This document shows, piece by piece, positions 8,724-17,575 of a stretch of DNA of 35,091 bases. The stretch's first letter is position 1. Every line of letters begins with the position of its first letter. A program made the translations under genes and the position numbers. The stretch spans positions 1-35,091 of the forward strand of contig CANRIP010000027.1 of the NCBI GenBank assembly GCA_947630715.1, written 5' to 3'. This DNA is from an uncultured Acetatifactor sp. GTDB lineage: Bacteria; Bacillota; Clostridia; Lachnospirales; Lachnospiraceae. The notes beneath the pieces are model-generated. The model saw nothing but the letters and a program-made list of their open reading frames with translations, ran no database searches and had not been told where the DNA came from.

Positions 8724-11165
8724 ATGGATATGATTTTGAAACTCAAAGAGGAACTGAAGGTAGAAAAATGGCAGGTGGAAGCGGCGGTCAAGCTGATCGA
8801 CGAAGGCTGCACCATCCCCTTTATCGCCCGGTACCGGAAGGAGGCTACCGGTTCCTTGAATGACGAGCAGCTTCGAACCCTTTTTGAAAGGCTTTCCTAT
8901 CTGCGCAACCTGGAGGAAAAGAAGGAGCAGGTGATCGGCAGCATAGAGGAACAGGGGAAACTGACAGAGGAGCTGAAAGAAAAGATTCTGGCCGCACAGA
9001 CTCTGGTGGCGGTGGAGGATCTGTACCGCCCCTACCGCCCGAAAAGGAAGACGAGAGCCAGCGTTGCCAAAGAAAAAGGGCTGGAAGGCCTTGCCCGGTA
9101 CATCTTGGCGCAGGAGGCGGCCGCTCCCGTTGCCGGAGAGGCCGAAAAGTATGTAACGGCCGGGGACGTGCCTGAGGAAAAGCGGGTTTCCTCCGTGGAG
9201 GAAGCCATTCAGGGGGCGAAGGATATGATTGCGGAAAGCATTTCCGACGATGCGGACTACCGCAGCTATATCCGGGAGCTTACCATGGAGGAAGGCGTGA
9301 TAACGGCGGCGGCCAGGGACGAAAAGGTTTCAAGCGTTTACGAAATGTATTACCGGTTCCAGGAACCTGTCAAGAAGGTGGCGGGGCACAGGGTGCTGGC
9401 GCTGAATCGGGGAGAGGCGGAGAAGATCCTTACGGTGAAGATCGAGGCTCCCCAGGAAAGGATTCTGCGTTTCCTGGAAAAAAAGACGCTTACCTCGGAA
9501 AATCCCTATACCACGCCTCTGATCCAGGAGGCGGTGCGGGACAGCTATGACCGCCTGATCGCGCCCGCCATAGAAAGAGAGGTCAGGGGATACCTGACGG
9601 AACAGGCGCAGGACGGCGCCATTGCCGTGTTCGGGAAAAATTTAAAACAGCTACTGCTGCAGCCGCCCATTACCGGAAAGGTGGTCCTTGGCTGGGATCC
9701 CGCGTTCCGCACAGGCTGTAAGCTGGCGGTGGTGGATCCCACGGGGAAGGTGCTGGACACAAAGGTCATATATCCCACCGCCCCTCAGAATAAGGTGGAG
9801 GAGGCGAAAGCGGAGTTAAAGCGCCTGATTGGGAAATACCATGTGGATTTAATCTCTCTGGGAAACGGTACGGCCTGCCGGGAATCGGAGCAGGTCATTG
9901 TGGATCTGTTGAAGGAACTGGACCGGCCGGTTCGGTATGTGATTGTCAGCGAGGCCGGCGCCAGCGTCTATTCCGCCAGCAAGCTTGCCACGGAGGAATT
10001 CCCAAGCTTTGATGTGGGGCAGAGAAGCGCGGCTTCCATTGCCAGAAGGCTGCAGGATCCCCTGGCGGAGCTTGTGAAGATTGACCCGAAATCCATTGGC
10101 GTAGGCCAGTACCAGCATGACATGAATCAGAAGAAGCTTTCCGAAACCCTTGGAGGCGTAGTGGAGGACAGCGTTAATCAGGTGGGCGTGGATCTGAATA
10201 CCGCCTCCGTGTCCCTGTTAGAGTATATTTCCGGAATCAGTAAAACCATCGCCAAAAATATCGTGGAATACAGGGAGAAAAACGGCAGATTCACCGATCG
10301 CAGACAGTTGCTGAAGGTGTCCAGACTGGGCCCCAGGGTGTTTGAGCAGTGCGCCGGCTTTCTGAGGATCCTGGACGGAACCAACCCTTTGGACGCCACC
10401 AGCGTACACCCGGAATCCTATGAGGCAACGGAAAAATTGCTGCAAAAGCTGGGGATGACCCTGGATGACGTGCGTGTCGCACAAAAGAGGGCAGAGACCA
10501 AAAATAGCACGGAAAGAAAGGGCTCCCGGGAACTGACAGGGAAAGCGGCATCTGTGTCACATCCCAAAACCTCAGGAACGGTGCGGGTCAGCAATACCAA
10601 CACGGCCATGGGAAAGGCTCTGGCAGCGGCATTGGCCGACATGACGCCGGAAACGTCCGGAATGTCGGAAAAGGCGTTGACTTCTTCGGTCAAAGAGCCC
10701 GGGCGGCAGCAGACGTCCGTTTCTTCCAGAACATCAGAGGGTGAACTGGAAAAACGGATCACAGATAAGAAAAAGCTGGCTGAGGAACTGGGAATCGGAG
10801 AGATCACTCTGACCGACATTTTAAAGGAGCTGGAAAAGCCCGCCCGGGATCCCAGGGACAGTATGCCGAAACCCATTCTGCGAAGCGATGTTATGGAGCT
10901 GAAGGATTTGAAACCCGGCATGATCCTGAAGGGCACGGTGCGCAATGTGATTGATTTCGGCGTATTTGTGGATATCGGAGTCCATCAGGACGGGCTGGTT
11001 CATATCTCTCAAATCACAGATCGGTATATCCGGCATCCCATGGAGGCGGTCAGCGTTGGAGATATTGTGGAGGTGCAGGTGCTGAGTGTGGATCCCGCTA
11101 AAAAAAGAATCGGCCTGACCATGAAAATCAACCAGGAAAATGAAAAAAAGATAAATTATGAATAA
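8724..11165 (+). CDS. tex: Tex family RNA-binding transcription accessory protein
   Basis: Tex is a conserved cytosolic nucleic-acid-binding protein associated with transcription. The 813-residue sequence shows the N-terminal helical region (DEGCTIPFIARYRKEATGSL), a YqgF/RNase-H-like domain from about residue 320 (LGWDPAFRTGCKLAVVD), helix-hairpin-helix motifs near 487-550, and a C-terminal S1 domain at about 727-803 (GTVRNVIDFGVFVDIG). It is longer than typical Tex (about 720-775) because of a polar, Ser/Thr/Lys-rich insert of about 100 residues (roughly 590-700) between the helix-hairpin-helix and S1 parts. The start ATG at 8724 has GGAG six bases upstream; the frame is open further upstream but crosses the structured leader. 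Confidence 0.95.
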   Translation: MDMILKLKEELKVEKWQVEAAVKLIDEGCTIPFIARYRKEATGSLNDEQLRTLFERLSYLRNLEEKKEQVIGSIEEQGKLTEELKEKILAAQTLVAVEDLYRPYRPKRKTRASVAKEKGLEGLARYILAQEAAAPVAGEAEKYVTAGDVPEEKRVSSVEEAIQGAKDMIAESISDDADYRSYIRELTMEEGVITAAARDEKVSSVYEMYYRFQEPVKKVAGHRVLALNRGEAEKILTVKIEAPQERILRFLEKKTLTSENPYTTPLIQEAVRDSYDRLIAPAIEREVRGYLTEQAQDGAIAVFGKNLKQLLLQPPITGKVVLGWDPAFRTGCKLAVVDPTGKVLDTKVIYPTAPQNKVEEAKAELKRLIGKYHVDLISLGNGTACRESEQVIVDLLKELDRPVRYVIVSEAGASVYSASKLATEEFPSFDVGQRSAASIARRLQDPLAELVKIDPKSIGVGQYQHDMNQKKLSETLGGVVEDSVNQVGVDLNTASVSLLEYISGISKTIAKNIVEYREKNGRFTDRRQLLKVSRLGPRVFEQCAGFLRILDGTNPLDATSVHPESYEATEKLLQKLGMTLDDVRVAQKRAETKNSTERKGSRELTGKAASVSHPKTSGTVRVSNTNTAMGKALAAALADMTPETSGMSEKALTSSVKEPGRQQTSVSSRTSEGELEKRITDKKKLAEELGIGEITLTDILKELEKPARDPRDSMPKPILRSDVMELKDLKPGMILKGTVRNVIDFGVFVDIGVHQDGLVHISQITDRYIRHPMEAVSVGDIVEVQVLSVDPAKKRIGLTMKINQENEKKINYE

Positions 11166-11304
11166 ACTGCTTATTAAGTTTTGATTCTTTTGTAAAAAAA
11201 TGGTGCAATCGTTTTTCAACCCATGTATCATATAAGGGTACATAAACATAGAAGAAAAACTGTGCGGAAGAAAAAGGTTCCGCGAAAAGAAAGGAAGTGC
11301 ATCC

Positions 11305-13053
11305 ATGCTGAAAACACTGGGAGCTCATATTAAGGAGTTCAAGCTGCCGTCATTGCTCACGCCGGTGTTTATGATCCTGGAGGTCATTATGGAGATGATT
11401 ATCCCTCTGCTTATGGCTTCCATTATCGACGACGGCGTGACCCTGGGGGATATGAATCATATCCTGCGGGTCGGCGGCGCAATGGTGCTGACTGCCCTGT
11501 GCAGTCTGACATTTGGCATTCTGGGCGGTGTGTTCGGCGCGAAAGCGTCCACAGGCTTTGCCAGAAATCTGCGGAGGGCTATGTATGAAAACATTCAGAC
11601 ATTCAGCTTTTCCAACATTGACAAATTCAGTACCTCGGGTCTTGTGACCAGACTGACCACGGACGTGACCAACATTCAAAATGCCTTTCAGATGATCCTG
11701 CGGATGTGCATGAGGGCGCCTTTTTCCCTGCTGATCGCCATGTTCATGTCCTTCCGGATCAGTCCCCGGCTCGCCAGCGTGTACCTGGTGGCGGTGGTGA
11801 TTTTGGGCTGTATTCTGGCGCTGATTGTCTCCAGCTCCATGAAACATTTCACCCAGGCTTTCCCGAAATACGATGATCTGAACGAAAGCGTTCAGGAAAA
11901 CGTATCCGCTATTCGGGTGGTGAAGGCGTATGTCCGTGAGGAACATGAAAATGAGAAGTTCAGAAAAGCCAGCGGCAATATTTATAAGATCTTCTGCAAA
12001 GCGGAAGGGATTGTGGCCTGGAATAACCCTGTGATGAACCTGACCGTCTACTCCTGCATTATCATGATTAGCTGGATGGGCGCGCATATGATCGTTCAGA
12101 ACAGCCTTTCCGTGGGTCAGCTTACCAGCCTGCTTGCCTATTGCATGAACATTCTCATGAATCTGATGATGCTTTCCATGATCTTCGTGATGCTGACCAT
12201 GTCCGCGGCCAGCGCAAGGCGTGTCTGCGAGGTGCTCAGGGAAACACCCGATCTGGCCAACCCCGAGGATCCGGTTTATGAGGTGGCGGACGGCAGTATC
12301 CGCTTTGAAAACGTTTCCTTCAGCTATAAGAAGGGCGCGGGTTCCGATGTGTTGAAAAACATCAATCTGGACATCCATTCCGGGGAAACCATCGGCATCA
12401 TCGGCGGCACCGGCAGCGCAAAATCCAGCCTGGTCAACCTGATTTCCAGGCTTTACGATGTGACCGAAGGCAGCCTGAAGGTAGGCGGCGTGGATGTGCG
12501 TCAATATGATATGGAAGCCCTGCGCAACCAGGTGGCGGTGGTGCTCCAGAGCAATGTGCTGTTTTCCGGCACCATCCTGGACAATCTGCGCTGGGGGGAC
12601 AAAGACGCGTCGGAGGAAGAATGCCGCAGGGCCTGCGAGCTTGCCTGCGCCGACGAGTTTATCGAAAAAATGCCTGAAGGGTATCATACTTACATTGAAC
12701 AGGGCGGCACCAATGTGTCCGGAGGCCAGAAACAGAGGCTTTGCATCGCCCGGGCGCTGTTAAAGAAACCGAAAATCCTGATCCTGGATGATTCTACCAG
12801 CGCGGTGGATACGGCCACGGATGCGAAGATCCGGAAGGCCTTTGCACAGGAAATCCCCGGCACTACCAAATTGATTATTGCACAGAGAATCTCCAGCGTG
12901 GAGAACGCCGACCGGATCATCGTCATGCATGAGGGCGAGATTCATGGGTTCGGCACTCACAGCCAACTGCTGGAAACCGACGAGATTTACAGAGACGTCT
13001 ATGAGTCCCAGACCGGCGGCAGCGGAGATTTTGATGAGAAAGGAGGGGAGTGA
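11305..13053 (+). CDS. ABC exporter half-transporter, subunit with degenerate ATP site
   Basis: This is a 582-residue half-transporter with an N-terminal six-helix membrane domain and a C-terminal ATPase domain. Walker A is GGTGSAKS (367-374), the signature is the canonical SGGQ (472-475), and Walker B ends in D495-D496 where active ATPases have Asp-Glu. Loss of the catalytic Glu marks it as the degenerate partner of a heterodimer of the LmrCD/BmrCD/TM287-288 type. The partner is encoded immediately downstream, one base after this stop codon. AAAGGAAG precedes the ATG. The substrate cannot be told from sequence; multidrug or lipid export is typical. No convincing promoter was seen in the 139 bases upstream. 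Confidence 0.93.
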   Translation: MLKTLGAHIKEFKLPSLLTPVFMILEVIMEMIIPLLMASIIDDGVTLGDMNHILRVGGAMVLTALCSLTFGILGGVFGAKASTGFARNLRRAMYENIQTFSFSNIDKFSTSGLVTRLTTDVTNIQNAFQMILRMCMRAPFSLLIAMFMSFRISPRLASVYLVAVVILGCILALIVSSSMKHFTQAFPKYDDLNESVQENVSAIRVVKAYVREEHENEKFRKASGNIYKIFCKAEGIVAWNNPVMNLTVYSCIIMISWMGAHMIVQNSLSVGQLTSLLAYCMNILMNLMMLSMIFVMLTMSAASARRVCEVLRETPDLANPEDPVYEVADGSIRFENVSFSYKKGAGSDVLKNINLDIHSGETIGIIGGTGSAKSSLVNLISRLYDVTEGSLKVGGVDVRQYDMEALRNQVAVVLQSNVLFSGTILDNLRWGDKDASEEECRRACELACADEFIEKMPEGYHTYIEQGGTNVSGGQKQRLCIARALLKKPKILILDDSTSAVDTATDAKIRKAFAQEIPGTTKLIIAQRISSVENADRIIVMHEGEIHGFGTHSQLLETDEIYRDVYESQTGGSGDFDEKGGE

Positions 13054-13054
13054 C

Positions 13055-15010
13055 ATGGATGAGGAGAGAAGAAACGAATCGGAGAGAGCGCCCAAGGAGA
13101 ACAAGGGGTTCGGCCCCGGCGCCAGAATGCGCGGCCCCAGACCCAAGATCGAACATCCCTTCCGGATTTTAAAGAGGATCCTTGGCTATACCTTCCGGGA
13201 TTACTGGCTGCACTGGATTCTGGTGGTGGTATGTATTTTTGCCTCCGTCCTGGCAAGCCTTCAGGGGACGCTGTTCATGCGCACTCTGATTGACAAATAT
13301 ATCCTGCCGTATCTGGGGAACGAAAATCCGGATTTTTCGCCCCTTCTGGCGGCGATGGCCCGGGTGGCCTGCTTTTACGGGGTGGGCGTGTTGGCGTCTC
13401 TGGTTCAGTCCCGGCTGATGATTTACATGACCCAGGGGACGATGCGAAATCTGCGCAACGATATGTTTGAAAAGATGGAGAAACTTCCCATCAAATATTT
13501 TGACACCCACTCCCATGGAGACATTATGTCCCTGTATACCAACGATATCGACACCATGAGGCAGTTGATCAGCCAGAGTCTGCCGCAACTGCTCAACAGC
13601 GTAGTGACGGTGGTAAGCGTCCTGGGCTCCATGCTGTTTCTGGATGTGCCGCTGACGCTGATTACCCTGTTTATGGTGGCCCTGATGATGGTGGCCTCCA
13701 AGAAAATCGGCGGTCTCAGCAGCCGGTTCTTCCTGGGCCAGCAGAGGGCTCTGGGAGCGTTAAACGGCTGTGTGGAGGAAACCATGACCGGCCAGAAGGT
13801 GGTGAAGGTCTTCTGCCATGAGGAGGAAAGCCTCGCCCAGTTTAACGAATTAAATGACCGGCTGTATGAAAGTTCCTATTCCGCGAACAAATTTGCCAAT
13901 ATCATGGGGCCTGTGAACGCTCAGTTGGGAAATCTCAATTATGTGGTCTGCGCGGTCAGCGGCGGTATTCTGGCCCTCACCCATGTATCGGGACTGACGC
14001 TGGGGGCGCTGGCCAGTTTCCTGAATCTGAACAAATCCTTCAGCATGCCCGTGAACCAGATCACCATGCAGATCAACAGCATTATCATGGCTTTGGCCGG
14101 CGGCGACAGGATCTTCCGTCTCATGGACGCCACGCCGGAAACCGATGAAGGGTATGTGGAGCTTGTGAACGCCCTGCGCCAGCCGGACGGCAGCCTGACG
14201 GAGAGCCCGGAGAGAACAGGGCTGTGGGCCTGGAAACATTACCATAAGGCGTCGGATACCACCACCTATACGGAGCTTAAGGGAGATGTGGTCTTTGATC
14301 ATGTGGATTTCGGCTATACCGATGAGAAAATGATTCTCCACGATATTGAGCTGTATGCGAAACCCGGCCAGAAAATTGCTTTTGTGGGAGCCACCGGAGC
14401 CGGTAAGACCACCATCACCAACCTGATCAACCGGTTTTATGATATTCAGGACGGTAAGATCCGTTATGACGGCATCAATGTCAACAAGATTAAAAAGGCG
14501 GATCTCCGCCGATCTCTGGGGATTGTGCTTCAGGATACCCATCTGTTTACCGGCACCGTCATGGAGAATATTCGTTACGGAAAACTGGACGCCACGGACG
14601 AGGAAGTGGTCAAGGCGGCAAAGCTGGCGAACGCGGACGGCTTTATCCGGCGGCTTCCCGACGGATACAATACCATGCTTCACGGGGACGGCGCGAATCT
14701 CAGCCAGGGACAAAGACAGCTTCTTGCCATTGCCAGAGCGGCTATCGCTGACCCGCCCGTGCTGATTTTGGACGAAGCGACCAGCTCCATAGATACCAGA
14801 ACGGAAAAGCTGGTGCAGCAGGGAATGGATGCGCTGATGAAGGGGCGTACCAACTTTGTGATTGCTCATCGACTTTCCACTGTTAGAAACAGCGACTGTA
14901 TCATGGTGCTGGAGCAGGGGCGCATCATTGAGCGCGGAACCCATGATCAGCTTTTGGAACAGAAGGGCAAATATTATCAGTTGTATACGGGGAAGGCGGC
15001 CACGGGCTGA
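13055..15010 (+). CDS. ABC exporter half-transporter, catalytically competent subunit
   Basis: This is a 651-residue partner of the preceding gene. It has a charged N-terminal extension of about 35 residues, a six-helix membrane domain, and an ATPase domain with Walker A GATGAGKT (445-452) and Walker B ILDEATSS with catalytic D573-E574. Its signature is LSQGQ (549-553) rather than LSGGQ. In the heterodimer this altered signature faces the Glu-less site of the first subunit, so both defects fall in the same ATP site, as is known for heterodimeric exporters. An insert of about 35 residues precedes the ATPase core. ATG 13055 is chosen because AGGAGGGG lies seven bases upstream; the frame is open earlier but overlaps the first gene. 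A strong terminator follows. Confidence 0.93.
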   Translation: MDEERRNESERAPKENKGFGPGARMRGPRPKIEHPFRILKRILGYTFRDYWLHWILVVVCIFASVLASLQGTLFMRTLIDKYILPYLGNENPDFSPLLAAMARVACFYGVGVLASLVQSRLMIYMTQGTMRNLRNDMFEKMEKLPIKYFDTHSHGDIMSLYTNDIDTMRQLISQSLPQLLNSVVTVVSVLGSMLFLDVPLTLITLFMVALMMVASKKIGGLSSRFFLGQQRALGALNGCVEETMTGQKVVKVFCHEEESLAQFNELNDRLYESSYSANKFANIMGPVNAQLGNLNYVVCAVSGGILALTHVSGLTLGALASFLNLNKSFSMPVNQITMQINSIIMALAGGDRIFRLMDATPETDEGYVELVNALRQPDGSLTESPERTGLWAWKHYHKASDTTTYTELKGDVVFDHVDFGYTDEKMILHDIELYAKPGQKIAFVGATGAGKTTITNLINRFYDIQDGKIRYDGINVNKIKKADLRRSLGIVLQDTHLFTGTVMENIRYGKLDATDEEVVKAAKLANADGFIRRLPDGYNTMLHGDGANLSQGQRQLLAIARAAIADPPVLILDEATSSIDTRTEKLVQQGMDALMKGRTNFVIAHRLSTVRNSDCIMVLEQGRIIERGTHDQLLEQKGKYYQLYTGKAATG

Positions 15011-15038
15011 GGATATTGCAAGGTGTAGAATTGTAGAA

Positions 15039-15080
15039 TGCCTCCCGACAGAGAACGCGCTGTCGGGAGGCACTTTTATT
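15039..15080 (+). terminator. Terminator of the ABC exporter operon
   Basis: TGCCTCCCGACAG pairs with CTGTCGGGAGGCA (13 base pairs) around an eight-base loop and is followed by CTTTTATT. Confidence 0.93.
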
Positions 15081-15118
15081 GAAAATCAATGAGAACGGAG
15101 GGATTCCTCAAATCCCTG

Positions 15119-15147
15119 TTGACAGATTTCCCGTCAGGGAGTAGGAT
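15119..15147 (+). promoter_or_regulatory. Promoter of the FMN riboswitch-ribU unit
   Basis: A perfect TTGACA (15119-15124) and TAGGAT (15142-15147) are separated by 17 bases. The short inverted repeat AGGGATT/AATCCCT lies directly upstream. Confidence 0.75.
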
Positions 15148-15189
15148 AAGTATGGTGCGGCGGAAATGCCGCATCCGTAAAACAGAAAA

Positions 15190-15318
15190 TTCTTCGGGGT
15201 TGGGTGAAATTCCCTACTGGCGGTACAGTCCGCGACCCGGTGCGGCGCCATCAGGCGGCGCATCGGCTGACCCGGTGAAACTCCGGGACCAACAGTACAG
15301 TCTGGATGGAAGGAGAAC
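15190..15318 (+). promoter_or_regulatory. FMN riboswitch (RFN element)
   Basis: The conserved RFN blocks appear in order: TTCTTCGGGGTTGGGTGAAA, TTCCCTACTGGCGGTACAGT, CCGCGACCCGG, the variable GC-rich hairpin, GGCTGACCCGGTGAAACTCC, GGGACCAACAGTACAGTCTG and GATGGAAGGAGA. FMN binding to this aptamer turns off riboflavin synthesis or uptake genes. The intrinsic terminator at 15367 and the ribU gene downstream fit control by premature termination. Confidence 0.96.
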
Positions 15319-15366
15319 ATGCGCTGTCTTTCTGCATTCCGTTGCAGTGGACGAAGATGAGATTTA

Positions 15367-15395
15367 CCCCGAAATCATTTGATTTCGGGGTTTTT
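15367..15395 (+). terminator. Terminator of the FMN riboswitch expression platform
   Basis: CCCCGAAATCA pairs with TGATTTCGGGG (11 base pairs, two-base loop) followed by TTTTT. It lies about 50 bases after the aptamer and 90 before ribU, so it is the likely FMN-dependent attenuator. Confidence 0.9.
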
Positions 15396-15484
15396 GTCTG
15401 TGTACACCGCATTTCAAAGAAGAATTTTCCCACAAATTTTGGCATGGCTCCGGCGTACGGCCAGGGAGCGGAATGGAGGAAAAA

Positions 15485-16255
15485 ATGAAAGAACTGATGA
15501 CCAATGTTGCGGAACACGCCCTATATGTGGCGGGATTTTTCGGGATTATCGTCTTATTGTTCGTGGTCGCCGTCCTTTTGGAAAAGGCGGGACAGAAGGC
15601 AAGAGGGGTGAAGGAGCCTGTCTTTCATGTGCGCAAAATGGCTATGATCGGCATGTTTTCGGCTCTGTCCATGATCCTGATGCTGTTTGAGTTCCCGCTT
15701 CCCTTTGCCCCCGGTTTTTATGAACTGGATTTCAGCGAACTGCCGATTCTGATCGGCTCCTTTGCCTATGGCCCCGCCGCCGGGGTGATGATGGAATTTA
15801 TCAAAATTCTGCTGAAACTTGCCGTCAAAGGAACTTCCACGGCATTTGTGGGCGATCTGGCAAATTTTGTGGTGGGATGCAGCCTGGTACTGCCGGCTTC
15901 TGTGATTTATGCCTTTCGGAAAAATAAAACCACGGCGATTGTTGCGTGTGTAACCGGTACGCTTGTGATGACCGTTTTCGGCAGCGCCTTCAATGCGGTT
16001 TATCTGCTGCCTGCATTCTCTCAGCTTTACGGAATGCCCCTGGAGACGATTCTGGAGATGGGCAGCAAGGTGAACCCTCTGATGACGCCGGGCAGCATCG
16101 TCAGTTTTGTAACGGTCTGCGTGGCTCCCATGAATCTGATCAAGGGCGGGAGCGTGTCGCTGGTTACGCTTTTGATCTATAAACCCCTGAGCCCGATTTT
16201 AAAAATGGGGCGTCTTTCCACCGGATCCGGAAAAGAGAAAGCAGGGCGGTCTTAA
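15485..16255 (+). CDS. ribU: Riboflavin ECF transporter substrate-binding subunit RibU
   Basis: RibU is the membrane S-component that captures riboflavin and works with the shared ECF energising module, which is not in this window. The core from about residue 50 has the RibU pattern FPLPFAPGFYELDFSELPIL, then GSFAYGPAAGVMMEFIK, and several membrane helices. An extra membrane segment (YVAGFFGIIVLLFVVAVLLE) precedes the core, so this RibU is longer at the N terminus than minimal members (256 residues). The ATG at 15485 is preferred because GGAGG lies five bases before it; an in-frame ATG at 15473 overlaps that site. The FMN riboswitch upstream strongly supports the assignment. Confidence 0.92.
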   Translation: MKELMTNVAEHALYVAGFFGIIVLLFVVAVLLEKAGQKARGVKEPVFHVRKMAMIGMFSALSMILMLFEFPLPFAPGFYELDFSELPILIGSFAYGPAAGVMMEFIKILLKLAVKGTSTAFVGDLANFVVGCSLVLPASVIYAFRKNKTTAIVACVTGTLVMTVFGSAFNAVYLLPAFSQLYGMPLETILEMGSKVNPLMTPGSIVSFVTVCVAPMNLIKGGSVSLVTLLIYKPLSPILKMGRLSTGSGKEKAGRS

Positions 16256-16285
16256 ACTGTGCCTGAAACTGTCTCATCCCCTGGA

Positions 16286-16314
16286 TTGCACATTTTTTCA
16301 GGTTGTGTTAAGAT
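16286..16314 (+). promoter_or_regulatory. Promoter of trpS
   Basis: TTGCAC (16286-16291) and TAAGAT (16309-16314) are separated by 17 bases. The leader is only about 30 bases, which leaves no room for a T-box. Confidence 0.65.
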
Positions 16315-16349
16315 AGGGGAAGAATAAACAACAGAAAGGCAGTCAGACA

Positions 16350-17453
16350 ATGGACAGGACAGAAAAGATTATACTGACGGGCGACAGGCCCACCGGACGG
16401 CTTCATGTGGGACATTATGTGGGATCTCTGCGCAGACGGGTGGAGCTGCAAAACTCCGGGGAATATCACAAGACTTTCATCATGATTGCCGACGCGCAGG
16501 CGTTGACGGACAATATCGAGAATCCGGAGAAGGTGCGTCAGAATATTATTGAGGTGGCGCTGGATTACATGTCCTGCGGGCTGGATCCCGCCAAATCCAC
16601 TTTGTTTCTCCAATCTCAGATTTCGGAGCTTTGCGAGCTTACCTTCTATTACATGGATCTGGTGACCGTGGCGAGGCTTCAGCGAAACCCCACGGTTAAG
16701 AACGAGATACAGATGCGGAATTTTGAGGCCAGCATTCCCGTGGGCTTTTTCACTTACCCCATCAGTCAGGCAGCGGACATCACCGCTTTTAAAGCCACCA
16801 CGGTTCCTGTGGGGGAGGATCAGCTCCCCATGATTGAACAGGCGAGAGAAATCGTGCATAAGTTCAACACGGTTTACGCTCCGGTGCTGGTGGAGCCCTC
16901 CGCGCTTCTTCCCGAGAATGAAGCCTGTAAGCGTCTCCCCGGCACCGACGGCAGGGCGAAGATGAGCAAATCCCTGGGCAACTGTATTTATCTGGCGGAT
17001 ACGGCGGATGAAGTCCGCACCAAAATCATGAGCATGTTTACGGATCCCCAGCACCTGCAGGTCAGCGATCCCGGACATCTGGAGGGGAATACCGTGTTCA
17101 CTTATCTGGACGCGTTTTGCCGCCAGGAGCATTTTGAACGGTATCTGCCGGATTACACGGATCTGAACGAGTTAAAGGCGCACTATCAGAGAGGCGGCCT
17201 CGGGGACGTGAAGGTCAAGAAATTTTTGAACAATATTATGCAGGAAACCCTGGAGCCGATCCGGAAACGCAGAAAAGAGCTGGAAAAGGACATTCCGGCC
17301 GTATATGAAATCCTGAAAAAAGGGAGCGACACTGCCAGAGAAACGGCGGCTCAAACGCTTTCGCAGGTAAAAAGCGCCATGAAGATCAATTATTTTGAGG
17401 ACACGGAGCTGATTCGGATGCAGAGCGAGAAATATGACGGAAATCAGGTATAG
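16350..17453 (+). CDS. trpS: Tryptophanyl-tRNA synthetase
   Basis: This enzyme charges tRNA-Trp with tryptophan in the cytosol. The 367-residue class I synthetase has the HIGH-type motif in [16 protein letters not shown] (about 10-25) and KMSKS at 204-208. The TGDRPTG form, with [27 protein letters not shown] and [13 protein letters not shown] [13 protein letters not shown], matches the streptococcal/clostridial branch rather than the SGIQPSG branch. A C-terminal tail of about 15 residues extends past the usual end. GAAAGG lies about 10 bases before the ATG. No T-box is present, unlike many Firmicute trpS genes. Confidence 0.97.
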   Translation: MDRTEKIILTGDRPTGRLHVGHYVGSLRRRVELQNSGEYHKTFIMIADAQALTDNIENPEKVRQNIIEVALDYMSCGLDPAKSTLFLQSQISELCELTFYYMDLVTVARLQRNPTVKNEIQMRNFEASIPVGFFTYPISQAADITAFKATTVPVGEDQLPMIEQAREIVHKFNTVYAPVLVEPSALLPENEACKRLPGTDGRAKMSKSLGNCIYLADTADEVRTKIMSMFTDPQHLQVSDPGHLEGNTVFTYLDAFCRQEHFERYLPDYTDLNELKAHYQRGGLGDVKVKKFLNNIMQETLEPIRKRRKELEKDIPAVYEILKKGSDTARETAAQTLSQVKSAMKINYFEDTELIRMQSEKYDGNQV

Positions 17454-17575
17454 CCGTGCCAAAACAGGCAAAACTTGTGCCGTAGAGACGTAGTGGCGCA
17501 AAAACAGGAAACCGCGGTCAGAAAAACCAGCATCAGCGTGGAAGGCCGCTTTGTTCCGGCGGACGGAGGAATGAG

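Noticed and set aside
11350..12687. A 445-codon open frame on the minus strand
   Set aside because: It lies wholly antisense to the well-conserved ABC subunit, is His/Gln-rich as expected of a shadow frame, and has no ribosome binding site or family resemblance.
13850..15073. A 407-codon open frame on the minus strand
   Set aside because: It is antisense to the second ABC subunit and runs through its terminator; it has the composition of a shadow frame.
16315..16349. T-box leader for trpS
   Set aside because: The leader is about 30 bases and contains no T-box sequence or specifier hairpin.
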